NCBI GenBank assembly: GCA_022447495.1
Contig: JAKVBH010000023.1
Coordinates: forward strand, 1 to 64,000
Length of the DNA stretch: 64,000 nt
Source of the DNA: Marinovum sp.
Lineage (GTDB): Bacteria > Pseudomonadota > Alphaproteobacteria > Rhodobacterales > Rhodobacteraceae
Direction: 5' to 3'
A model generated the notes under the pieces. It did not search any database, was not told where the DNA came from, and was given only the letters and a program-made list of their open reading frames with translations. Position 1 is the first letter of the stretch. Each line of letters opens with the position of its first letter. Position numbers and translations under genes: made by a program. This document shows positions 26,675-34,961 of the stretch, in pieces.

Positions 26675-27853
26675 ATGGCAAGACAGAACTATATCTTCAC
26701 ATCAGAATCGGTGTCAGAGGGTCATCCAGACAAAGTCTGTGACCGCATTTCTGACGCGGTCCTCGATGCCTTTTTGGCGGAAGACCCGCTTGCACGGGTG
26801 GCGTGCGAGACCTTTGCTACCACAAACCGCGTCGTCATCGGCGGTGAGGTCGGACTAACAGATCAAAACAAGCTTGCCGAATACATGGGCCGCATCGACG
26901 AGATCGCCCGCGCCTGTATCAAAGACATCGGTTACGAGCAGGACAAGTTTCACCACGAAACGTGTAAGGTGACAAACCTCCTGCACGAGCAATCTGCCCA
27001 TATCGCCCAAGGCGTGACCGGTGAGCAAGGCGACGAGGGCGCCGGCGACCAAGGCATCATGTTTGGCTACGCCACCAATGAAACCGAAGCGCTCATGCCC
27101 GCACCCATCCATTACGCACATGCGATCCTGCGCAATTTGGCTGAAGCGCGCAAAGCAGGTGATGAACCCAATTTGGGACCCGACGCCAAGAGCCAGGTGT
27201 CACTGCGGTATGAAGATGGCAAACCTGTCGAAGTGACGTCGATTGTTCTGTCGACACAGCACATCGACGAGGCGATGACATCGGCGGACGTGCGCGACGT
27301 AGTCGAGCCCTACATCCGCCAAACACTCCCCGATAATTGGGTCACAGAAACGACCGAATGGCACGTGAACCCAACCGGCAAGTTTGTTATCGGCGGACCA
27401 GATGGAGACGCCGGCTTAACGGGCCGCAAGATCATCGTTGATACGTACGGTGGCGCTGCGCCCCACGGTGGCGGCGCATTTTCGGGCAAAGACCCAACCA
27501 AAGTGGACCGCTCAGCGGCCTATGTGTCACGCTATCTTGCGAAAAACGTGGTGGCTGCGGGCTTGGCGGATCGTTGTACGATCCAGCTTTCCTACGCCAT
27601 CGGCGTCGCCAAACCACTTTCTATCTATGTTGATACCCATGGCACCGGCCAAGTGGACGCAGCGGCGATCGAAGCAGCTATTCCTCAAATCATCGACCTC
27701 ACACCTCGGGGCATTCGTACGCACCTTGAGTTGAACAAACCGATTTACCAACGCACTGCGGCATACGGCCACTTCGGGCGGGCGCCTGAGGCCGACGGTG
27801 GATTTAGCTGGGAGCGCACCGATCTCGTTGACGCCCTCAAAGACGCGATCTAA
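26675..27853 (+). CDS. metK: S-adenosylmethionine synthetase
   Basis: A 392-residue cytoplasmic enzyme making SAM from methionine and ATP. Motifs: [16 protein letters not shown] (ATP/Met site), [12 protein letters not shown] flexible-loop region, [22 protein letters not shown] (P-loop-like signature). The frame is open back to 26585, but the ATG at 26675 gives the standard N terminus and lies just after the GGAGCA of the riboswitch. Expression is therefore expected to fall when SAM or SAH is high. SAM made here supplies RsmB and other methyltransferases. Confidence 0.98.
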   Translation: MARQNYIFTSESVSEGHPDKVCDRISDAVLDAFLAEDPLARVACETFATTNRVVIGGEVGLTDQNKLAEYMGRIDEIARACIKDIGYEQDKFHHETCKVTNLLHEQSAHIAQGVTGEQGDEGAGDQGIMFGYATNETEALMPAPIHYAHAILRNLAEARKAGDEPNLGPDAKSQVSLRYEDGKPVEVTSIVLSTQHIDEAMTSADVRDVVEPYIRQTLPDNWVTETTEWHVNPTGKFVIGGPDGDAGLTGRKIIVDTYGGAAPHGGGAFSGKDPTKVDRSAAYVSRYLAKNVVAAGLADRCTIQLSYAIGVAKPLSIYVDTHGTGQVDAAAIEAAIPQIIDLTPRGIRTHLELNKPIYQRTAAYGHFGRAPEADGGFSWERTDLVDALKDAI

Positions 27854-27875
27854 GCCCTGGACCATACGAACGAAA

Positions 27876-27910
27876 ACGGCTGCACCCATAGGATGCAGCC
27901 GTTCTTCTTT
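27876..27910 (+). terminator. Bidirectional terminator between metK and dsbA
   Basis: ACGGCTGCA (27876-27884) pairs perfectly with TGCAGCCGT (27894-27902), followed by TCTTCTTT on the plus strand. On the minus strand the stem is followed by TTTCG. It separates convergent metK and the DsbA-like gene. Confidence 0.88.
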
Positions 27911-27925
27911 ACGCTGAACGAAGTT

Positions 27926-28609
27926 TCAGCCGTCGATCTTCTCATCAAGGATGCGTTGGAATTCCGAATACGACATGTTCGAAAACAGCTCCCCATCGAT
28001 CATGAACGACGGTGTTGAACTGATGCCATCTCGCTGCGCATTCTCTTCAAACCAGGCGACCAAAGCCTGCGCCTTGGCACCATCTGACAGGCACGCCTCC
28101 AGACCTTCGCTATCCAGACCGGCAAGACGACCGATTTTGCGAAGCTCATCTGCGATGCTCGCAGGGTCACCGGCTCGGGACCACGTCGATTGGCCACTAT
28201 AGAGCAGATCCGTGATGCCAAAGAACCGCTCGGGTCCGCCGCACCGCGCGATCATTGAGGCCCAAAGGCCAAAACGGTCAAAGTAGACTTCGCGGTAGAC
28301 GAATCTCACTTTGCCGGTGTCGATGTAGTCGGCTTTGAGGTTTTTGAACGTGCTGGCGTGGAACGTCGCGCAATGCGGGCAAGTGTAGCTGGCATATTCG
28401 ATCACGGTGACCGGCGCGTCATCGGCGCCCATCGTCATTTCAAGAATAGGTGAGGCGTCGCCTTCGCTCGCCGCCTCTTGGGCGTTCGCGGCACCTGTGG
28501 CGAGTTCGAACTTGGTGGTGTCTGTTATTGTGGACTTGGTGTTGTACCACCAGCCTCCTGCCCCCGCTAAGATCAGCGCGGCTGCAAGAATTGGGATCCA
28601 TTTATTCAT
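27926..28609 (-). CDS. DsbA family thiol:disulfide oxidoreductase
   Basis: A 227-residue membrane-anchored or exported thioredoxin-fold protein. Residues 4-22 are hydrophobic (signal or anchor). The active site C77-P-H-C80 matches E. coli DsbA, and the cis-Pro loop STPSFMIDG lies near residue 200. It should introduce disulfides into periplasmic proteins. It follows the DUF721 gene by 34 bp; dsbA-DUF721 with divergent mutY is a common alphaproteobacterial arrangement. Confidence 0.9.
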   Translation of the reverse strand: MNKWIPILAAALILAGAGGWWYNTKSTITDTTKFELATGAANAQEAASEGDASPILEMTMGADDAPVTVIEYASYTCPHCATFHASTFKNLKADYIDTGKVRFVYREVYFDRFGLWASMIARCGGPERFFGITDLLYSGQSTWSRAGDPASIADELRKIGRLAGLDSEGLEACLSDGAKAQALVAWFEENAQRDGISSTPSFMIDGELFSNMSYSEFQRILDEKIDG

Positions 28610-28643
28610 TGGGCTCAGTCCCTTTAAACATCATAAGAGAGGG

Positions 28644-29174
28644 TTAACTTTTGTCGTGGATATGCGCACCAAGACGTGTCAGAGCGGCGCGCAGGTCTGG
28701 GTCTGCAACGTCCAACATTTCGCGTTCTGCTGTGGCAATGGCATTCTGGGACGGTTGTTTTGGCGCAGTGGATTGAGGCTTTGCATGATCAAACACAGCC
28801 TGACCTTCGGCGAAGCCTGTCGTCGCAGTTTGAGTGATCCGCACGCGGGCGATGGCATTGTAGCCGTAACACGCATTGACCCGGTCCCGGATCGCTTCTT
28901 TTTGCATCTCAAGCATGGGCGCCTGCGGCCCCGTGGTCAAAAGGGAGAGCGTCGCGCCCAAACCCCCGCGTCCGTAATTCACGTCCACGGGTCGCGAAAC
29001 GCTAGCAATATCGGGACCTACGATTTCTTCCCAATGAGTCAAAATGCGCGAAACAGCAAAACCGCGCGACGCACCGACGTCTTGAATACGACGCGACAGA
29101 ACGCTTGCGGTGCGTTTAAATCCCTTTGTTGTCGAGACCCGTTGCGTCACAGATTGACTCCTCACTCCAAGCAT
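28644..29174 (-). CDS. DUF721 (DciA-like) protein
   Basis: A 176-residue protein with a DUF721 domain in the first 100 residues (RGFAVSRILTHWEEIVGPDIA, then RDRVNACYGYNAIARVRI). DciA in other bacteria loads the replicative helicase DnaB; whether this shorter alphaproteobacterial relative does so is not shown. The C-terminal part is Ala/Gln-rich and probably disordered. It is divergent from mutY with a 67 bp gap to the proposed mutY start. Confidence 0.82.
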   Translation of the reverse strand: MLGVRSQSVTQRVSTTKGFKRTASVLSRRIQDVGASRGFAVSRILTHWEEIVGPDIASVSRPVDVNYGRGGLGATLSLLTTGPQAPMLEMQKEAIRDRVNACYGYNAIARVRITQTATTGFAEGQAVFDHAKPQSTAPKQPSQNAIATAEREMLDVADPDLRAALTRLGAHIHDKS

Positions 29175-29241
29175 TATTCTAGTGCCCAGACCCCTGCGCC
29201 ACCAGCGCGAAAATGCCAGCTACCCTCACGGAGGATCACCG

Positions 29242-30294
29242 TTGCGTGACCCGCATGTTTTGGCCGCAGAGCTTTTGGAGTGGTACGACCACCATGCACG
29301 CGTGATGCCGTGGCGTGTCAGCCCAAAAGACAAAGCAGCAGGTCAAAAACCCGACCCATACCGCGTTTGGCTCTCGGAGATTATGCTGCAACAAACCACT
29401 GTTGCTGCCGTACGCGACTATTTCAGAGTGTTCACTGAAATTTGGCCCACGGTCGCGGATCTTGCAGCGGCCAAAGACGCCGACGTGATGGGGGCATGGG
29501 CTGGGCTTGGATACTATGCGCGGGCGCGTAATCTGCTCAAATGTGCGCGGACTGTGGTCAATGACCACGGTGGCGTCTTTCCCAATGATCACGCCACACT
29601 CCTGATGCTGCCGGGCATTGGGCCCTACACTGCTGCGGCGATTTCATCGATCGCGTTTGATACGCCACACACGGTCGTGGACGGCAATGTTGAACGTGTT
29701 ATGGCGCGTTTGTTTGACATTCACGAACCTTTGCCCACGTCCAAACCCGCTCTGACCGAGAAAGCCGCGTTGCTCACACCTGAACAGCGTCCTGGCTGCT
29801 ACGCCCAAGCTGTCATGGATCTTGGCGCCACGATTTGCACTCCGAAAAACCCAGCATGTGGGTTGTGTCCTTGGCGGCCCGATTGCATTGCAAGGAAAGA
29901 AGGCACAGCAGCCGAACTTCCTAAGAAACTTCCAAAGAAGCGCAAACCAACGCGCCTTGGCATCGCCTACGTCGTGCGCCGCGTGGATGGAGCGTATTTG
30001 TTGGAAACCAGACCCGATAAAGGTCTTTTGGGCGGAATGCTCGGTTGGCCAGGAAGCGATTGGCAAGACGCCGAACCCCAGCCTGCGCCCCCGATGCCCG
30101 CAGAATGGCGAGACGTTGGGGCGGAGGCGCGGCACACGTTCACGCATTTTCATCTGCGCCTTAAAGTGATGACGGCGCTGGTTCCCATGGATCGCACACC
30201 GTCCCGCGGGACTTTCATTCAACAACAAGACTTCAAGCCTTCCTCTCTGCCCACGGTTATGCGCAAAGTCTTCGATTTGACGCAGGACACATAG
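29242..30294 (+). CDS. mutY: Adenine DNA glycosylase
   Basis: A 350-residue base-excision repair enzyme that removes adenine opposite 8-oxoguanine. The helix-hairpin-helix is in LMLPGIGPYTAAAI; the catalytic residues are Glu46 (LSEIMLQQT) and Asp147 (VVDGNVERV). A [4Fe-4S] cysteine set lies at about 199-215 (ICTPKNPACGLCPWRPDC), and a NUDIX-like C-terminal domain recognises 8-oxoG. The TTG at 29242 is chosen because GGAGG lies 7 bases upstream; the frame runs back to a GTG at 29182. Confidence 0.94.
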   Translation: MRDPHVLAAELLEWYDHHARVMPWRVSPKDKAAGQKPDPYRVWLSEIMLQQTTVAAVRDYFRVFTEIWPTVADLAAAKDADVMGAWAGLGYYARARNLLKCARTVVNDHGGVFPNDHATLLMLPGIGPYTAAAISSIAFDTPHTVVDGNVERVMARLFDIHEPLPTSKPALTEKAALLTPEQRPGCYAQAVMDLGATICTPKNPACGLCPWRPDCIARKEGTAAELPKKLPKKRKPTRLGIAYVVRRVDGAYLLETRPDKGLLGGMLGWPGSDWQDAEPQPAPPMPAEWRDVGAEARHTFTHFHLRLKVMTALVPMDRTPSRGTFIQQQDFKPSSLPTVMRKVFDLTQDT

Positions 30295-30368
30295 CAATGC
30301 GGGACTTTGCGCTTTGAGTTCATCGCGTTAAACTCATCGTAACCGACGCCACCTAAGGCAGAGCAGGT

Positions 30369-31517
30369 ATGACAACGATCCCAGATATTACACCCAGCCC
30401 ACTGGCTCGATGGCAGAGCGCAGCCCCATTTTGGGTGTCGATCCTATTACTACCGCTTGTTGTATTTTCCGCCACGCAAGGGGGATGGTGGGTTTTGATC
30501 GTCCCAGTGGTGACCTGGTACCTGTTCTCCGCACTAGACGCGGCAATCGGTCTTTGCACCGGCAATGCCGACCCTGAGACGCCCGACGAAGCGCTCACGC
30601 TTTATCGAGCGGTCACTCTTATATGGGCGCCGCTGCAATTCGTGACGATTTTCGGCATGATTTATTACGTAACGCGCGCAGAGCATCTCTCAACACTGGA
30701 ACTTTTTGGCATCTTCTTTGGCGTGGGTGTTATCTCTGGGACCATTGGGATCAATTACTCACACGAGTTGATGCACCAAAGGGACAGGCTCGAGCGGCGC
30801 ATGGCGGATTGGCTGCTCGCAATGGTGCTTTATAGCCATTTCCGCTCAGAACACTTGCTTGTGCATCATCGCTATGTCGGCACCCCACGCGATCCGGTGA
30901 CTGCGCGCTACAACGAAGGGTTCCACAAGTACTTCAAACGTGTTTTGGTCGCGTGCTGGAAATCCGCCTTTAAAGCCGAGGCGCGCATGCTCGCGCGCAA
31001 AGGCAAGCCATGGACCGACAGATCAAATCCGTTCTTCACCTATTGGGCGTTACAGGGCGCTATGTTGTTGCTGGCTTTTGCATTGGGAGGCTGGATCGGT
31101 TTGTGGCTCTTTACTGTGCAAGCCTTCACAGCGATCTGGCAGTTGGAGCTCGTCAACTACGTCGAGCACTACGGCCTCACGCGCAAACACCTTGGCAATG
31201 GCAAGTATGAGCACGTCCAGCCTCGTCATAGCTGGAATGCGGCGCACAAAGCGTCAAACTGGCTATTAATCAATCTTCAGCGTCATTCGGACCATCACTT
31301 TAAGCCCAACCGGCGCTTTCCCCTTCTTCAAAACTACACCGAGGCCGATGCGCCGCAGTTGCCACACGGCTATCCAATCATGACAATTGCGGCCATGATG
31401 CCACCGGTGTGGCGCCGAATCATGAACCCACGTGTGCGTCGATGGCGGGAGATGTATTACCCCGAAATCACGGATTGGCGGCCCTATAATAGAGCCGCCA
31501 ACCCAATGCCGCGTTAG
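30369..31517 (+). CDS. alkB: AlkB-type alkane 1-monooxygenase
   Basis: A 382-residue integral-membrane diiron hydroxylase that oxidises n-alkanes at the terminal carbon. The histidine boxes are HELMH (132-136), EHLLVHH (161-167) and LQRHSDHH (about 299-306), with the extra NYVEHYGL typical of AlkB. About six membrane helices are seen. Rubredoxin and rubredoxin reductase, which it needs, are not in the window. It stands alone 74 bp after mutY and converges with the dehydrogenase gene with a 3 bp gap. Confidence 0.92.
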   Translation: MTTIPDITPSPLARWQSAAPFWVSILLLPLVVFSATQGGWWVLIVPVVTWYLFSALDAAIGLCTGNADPETPDEALTLYRAVTLIWAPLQFVTIFGMIYYVTRAEHLSTLELFGIFFGVGVISGTIGINYSHELMHQRDRLERRMADWLLAMVLYSHFRSEHLLVHHRYVGTPRDPVTARYNEGFHKYFKRVLVACWKSAFKAEARMLARKGKPWTDRSNPFFTYWALQGAMLLLAFALGGWIGLWLFTVQAFTAIWQLELVNYVEHYGLTRKHLGNGKYEHVQPRHSWNAAHKASNWLLINLQRHSDHHFKPNRRFPLLQNYTEADAPQLPHGYPIMTIAAMMPPVWRRIMNPRVRRWREMYYPEITDWRPYNRAANPMPR

Positions 31518-31520
31518 AGT

Positions 31521-33956
31521 TTAAGCTCTGATCCGTTCAGACTTGGGATCGTACATCGGCCTCAGCGAAGCTTCCGCTTTGACACGAGTCCCGGCCACGT
31601 CGATCTCATAAGTCGAACCAAACAAGTCATCTGCTTTCTCGCCTTTGCATGGCACATAGCCGAGCCCCATGGCAGCACCCAGGTGATGACCGTAGGCGCC
31701 AGACGATAGATACCCCACGATCTCACCATCCCGAACAATCGGCTCATTGTGGTAGAGAAGCGGCTCTGGATCGGCCAGTTTGAACTGGACCAGACGCGTT
31801 TTCAGGCCCTCGTCTCGCTTACGTTGCACCGCGTCGCGGCCAATAAAGTCTTGCTTTTGTTGGCCAACGGCAAAGCCAAGGCCCGCTTCAAGAACGTGAT
31901 CCTCGCAGGTGATGTCGTGACCAAAGTGGCGGAAGCCCTTCTCGATCCGCGCACAATCCATCATGTGCATTCCACAAAGCTTGAGGTCAAAATCTTGGCC
32001 GGCTTCCGCAAGAGTTTCAAACACATGGCTCGCTTGGTCGGCGGAGATGTAGATCTCCCAACCCAGCTCGCCCACGTAGGTGACCCGGTGTGCGCGCGCC
32101 ATGCCTAGACCGATTTCGATCTCTTGCGCTGTGCCGAAGGGGTTCACGTCATTTGAGAAGTCGTTTGGCGAAACCGCTTGCAGAAGGTCTCGTGATTTTG
32201 GCCCCATAACCGCCAAAACACCCTCCCCTGCGGTGACATCCGTAATGACCACAAGGAAGTCACCGCGATGGCGCTGTAGCCAGGTTTGGTCGGCAAGCCG
32301 CGTCGCAGCTGGGGTGACAACCAGATACGCTGTGTCCGAAAAACGCGTGACGGTCACATCAGCTTCGATGCCGCCACGCACATTGAGGAACTGGGTGTAG
32401 ACAATCTTACCAATAGGCACAGACATATTGGCGCCGCAGACATGGTTTAGGAAGGTTTCGGCATCTGGCCCCTCTACACGGATTTTGCCGAAGGAAGACA
32501 TGTCATACATGCCGACATTGTTGCGGATCGAGCGGTGCTCGTCGGCAACATTGTCAAAGAAGTTTTGACGCGCCCAGGAATATTCGTACCTTGGTGTTTG
32601 GCCTTCGCGCGCGAACCAGTTTGCCCGTTCCCACCCGGCAAGTTCGCCCATGATACCACCACGTTCTTGAAGGTAATGGTGGAATGGACTGCGCCGCACA
32701 CCGCGCGCTGTTGCCTTTTGGCGAAATGGGAAGTGGTCGGCGTAGAGGAGACCAAGGGTCTCGGAAGCGCGTTCTTCGACATAGCGCTTGTTAGATTGGA
32801 AAGGCGCGTTGCGCATCACGTCTACATCACCTAGGTCAAAGGGTTTTTCTCCGTCTTTCATCCACTGCGCGAGCGCCATACCCGCTCCGCCCGCAGATTG
32901 TATGCCCACAGAGTTAAAACCTGCCGCAACCCAGACATTGTCCATCTCGGGGCAAAGTCCGAGGTGGTAGGCATCGTCTGGCGTGAAGCTCTCAGGTCCG
33001 TTGAAGAACGTGTGGATGCCCGCCTCGGCCAACATGGGGAGACGGTTAATTGCCATTTGCAAGATCGGCTCGAAATGGTCGAAATCCTCGGGAATTTGAT
33101 CAAACTCAAAATCGGCAGGGATCGGACCCCAAGGCTTTGCCACGGGCTCAAACGCACCGAGCATCATCTTGCCCGCGTCTTCTTTGTAGTAGGCGCACTC
33201 GTCCGGCACGCGGAGCACGGGCATTTGCGTCAGCCCATCGATGGGCTCAGAGACGATGTAGAAGTGTTCGCACGCCTGGAGTGGCACGGAGGTGCCCAGC
33301 ATCTTGCCCACTTCGCGCCCCCACATACCGCCACAGTTGATGACCGTGTCACAGGCAATCTCACCCGCGCCGTCTTTGCCGATATATTGAACGGCGCTGA
33401 TGCGGCGACCCTGGCGGGTCACGCCAGTCACACAGGTATTCTCTGCCACGACCGCACCGCGCAGTCGTGCGCCCTTGGCCAGTGACAAAGTGATATTGGC
33501 GGGATCGCCTTGCCCATCCTTCGGGAGATACACGCCACCTGTGACGCCTTCTATGTTGAGGTGTTCGTAGTGTTCTGTGATCTCTGTCGGTGAAATTTCC
33601 TCGATTTCGACGCCGAATGCGCGGGCCATGGCGGCGGAACGTTGCAACTCTTCGAGGCGTTCGCCCGTGAGCGCGGCAGTGATGGAACCCACCCGTTTGA
33701 AGCCCGTGGCGACACCCGTTTCCGCTTCGAGTTCGCCATAGAGCTCTTGAGAATACTTGGCGAGTTTGGTCATGTTCGCCGTGGCGCGCAGTTGGGCGAT
33801 GAGGCCCGCAGCATGCCATGTCGTGCCGGAGGTGAGCTGTTTACGCTCCAGCAGCACCACGTCGGTCCAGCCAAGTTTGGTTAGGTGATAGGCAACCGAA
33901 CAGCCGATCACGCCACCACCGATAATGACAGCGCGGGCATGTTTTGGAATGGTCAT
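31521..33956 (-). CDS. FAD oxidoreductase/GcvT fusion (sarcosine/dimethylglycine dehydrogenase-like)
   Basis: An 811-residue protein. The N-terminal DAO-type FAD domain (about 8-380) has AVIIGGGVIGCS and the histidine of GTTWHAAG (H48), the site of covalent flavin in this family. The C-terminal half is a GcvT-like, tetrahydrofolate-binding domain (MGPKSRDLL, GELGWEIY, CARIEKGFRHFGHD). Such proteins oxidise an N-methyl group and pass the formaldehyde equivalent to THF. It is the last gene of the run 38.7-31.5 kb, 84 bp after the S-methyltransferase gene, with its own AGGAG site. Sarcosine is the likely but unproven substrate. Confidence 0.88.
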   Translation of the reverse strand: MTIPKHARAVIIGGGVIGCSVAYHLTKLGWTDVVLLERKQLTSGTTWHAAGLIAQLRATANMTKLAKYSQELYGELEAETGVATGFKRVGSITAALTGERLEELQRSAAMARAFGVEIEEISPTEITEHYEHLNIEGVTGGVYLPKDGQGDPANITLSLAKGARLRGAVVAENTCVTGVTRQGRRISAVQYIGKDGAGEIACDTVINCGGMWGREVGKMLGTSVPLQACEHFYIVSEPIDGLTQMPVLRVPDECAYYKEDAGKMMLGAFEPVAKPWGPIPADFEFDQIPEDFDHFEPILQMAINRLPMLAEAGIHTFFNGPESFTPDDAYHLGLCPEMDNVWVAAGFNSVGIQSAGGAGMALAQWMKDGEKPFDLGDVDVMRNAPFQSNKRYVEERASETLGLLYADHFPFRQKATARGVRRSPFHHYLQERGGIMGELAGWERANWFAREGQTPRYEYSWARQNFFDNVADEHRSIRNNVGMYDMSSFGKIRVEGPDAETFLNHVCGANMSVPIGKIVYTQFLNVRGGIEADVTVTRFSDTAYLVVTPAATRLADQTWLQRHRGDFLVVITDVTAGEGVLAVMGPKSRDLLQAVSPNDFSNDVNPFGTAQEIEIGLGMARAHRVTYVGELGWEIYISADQASHVFETLAEAGQDFDLKLCGMHMMDCARIEKGFRHFGHDITCEDHVLEAGLGFAVGQQKQDFIGRDAVQRKRDEGLKTRLVQFKLADPEPLLYHNEPIVRDGEIVGYLSSGAYGHHLGAAMGLGYVPCKGEKADDLFGSTYEIDVAGTRVKAEASLRPMYDPKSERIRA

Positions 33957-34040
33957 CTGCGTGGCTCCTTTAGTCGGGCCGGGAGGGCGCTGGGCCTGTG
34001 TCTTACGCGATCCCCCGGTGTTTATATGCGAGATGAAGGA

Positions 34041-34961
34041 TCAAACGATTGTGTGACCTTCGGCTTTGAGACGGGTCGCAATTTCAGCGATATGACCGGG
34101 CCCGGTTTCGCAACAGCCGCCTAGGATGGTGGCGCCGTGGTCGAGCCATTGCAGAGCATGGTTTGCGTAGACCTCCGGCCCCATGTCGCGGCGTGCTTGA
34201 AGATCGTTGGCCGTGGTGCCGCCTTGAATGAAGGCTTTGGTTATCATCGTGAAAGCGTTGCCATACGCGCCGGTCGGCACAGCAGATTGCGCCATGACAT
34301 CAAGCGCGCGGTGCATAACCTCTGGGGCCGAGCAATTGGCGAGCATGGCATCCGCTTCGGCGGCCACTTTCGCGGCCTCTGACAAGGGTTCACCGGAGCG
34401 CAGCAGCGTTCCGTCTTCATCGTCGACCGTGAACGCCAGCCAGACGGGTCGATCGGTCTGGCGCCCCGCAGCAAGGGCGGCGCGAGCAGCGTCCACCGTC
34501 GCCAAGGTTTCAAACAAAATCACATCGACTTTGGGAGCAAGCATTCGTGCGATTTCACCGTAGAGCCCGATGGCTTTGGCCATGGGCGGCAAGACATCGG
34601 CACGGTAGCTAGCACCCAACGGCCCGACAGAGCCCGCGATGCGGGATCTAGCGCGGACGGTATCCGCCTCCGTTAGAGCCGCTTCAATCAACTCAGGCAG
34701 CTGCGCCTCCATGTTGGGAAGTTCGACGCCGTCGGCGGCGTAGTGATTTGAGTTACCACCCCGTAGCCGATCACGGTGAAGCGCGTAGCTGTTGGTGGTG
34801 GCCATGGAGGACCCGGCATCGGCGTAGTCACGATGGACCTCACCCACCAGACCGGGCCGATCCAGGAGCGCCTGGGTCGACCAAAGTGGCGTTGCTATAC
34901 CGCCAGAGCGGCGGATGAGCTCTTGGCCCATCCCACCATCGAGGAGTGTCACATCGGTCAT
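34041..34961 (-). CDS. Homocysteine S-methyltransferase family protein
   Basis: A 306-residue zinc-dependent methyltransferase (MmuM/BHMT family): VTLLDGGMGQEL at the N terminus, the first zinc Cys in LANCSAPEV and the Cys pair in GGCCETGPG near the C terminus. It transfers a methyl group from a donor such as glycine betaine or S-methylmethionine to homocysteine, making methionine. The ATG at 34961 overlaps the stop of the upstream oxidoreductase by 4 bases; a longer frame to 35024 would overlap it further. Lying between two N-demethylating dehydrogenases, betaine is the donor that best fits the context. Confidence 0.9.
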   Translation of the reverse strand: MTDVTLLDGGMGQELIRRSGGIATPLWSTQALLDRPGLVGEVHRDYADAGSSMATTNSYALHRDRLRGGNSNHYAADGVELPNMEAQLPELIEAALTEADTVRARSRIAGSVGPLGASYRADVLPPMAKAIGLYGEIARMLAPKVDVILFETLATVDAARAALAAGRQTDRPVWLAFTVDDEDGTLLRSGEPLSEAAKVAAEADAMLANCSAPEVMHRALDVMAQSAVPTGAYGNAFTMITKAFIQGGTTANDLQARRDMGPEVYANHALQWLDHGATILGGCCETGPGHIAEIATRLKAEGHTIV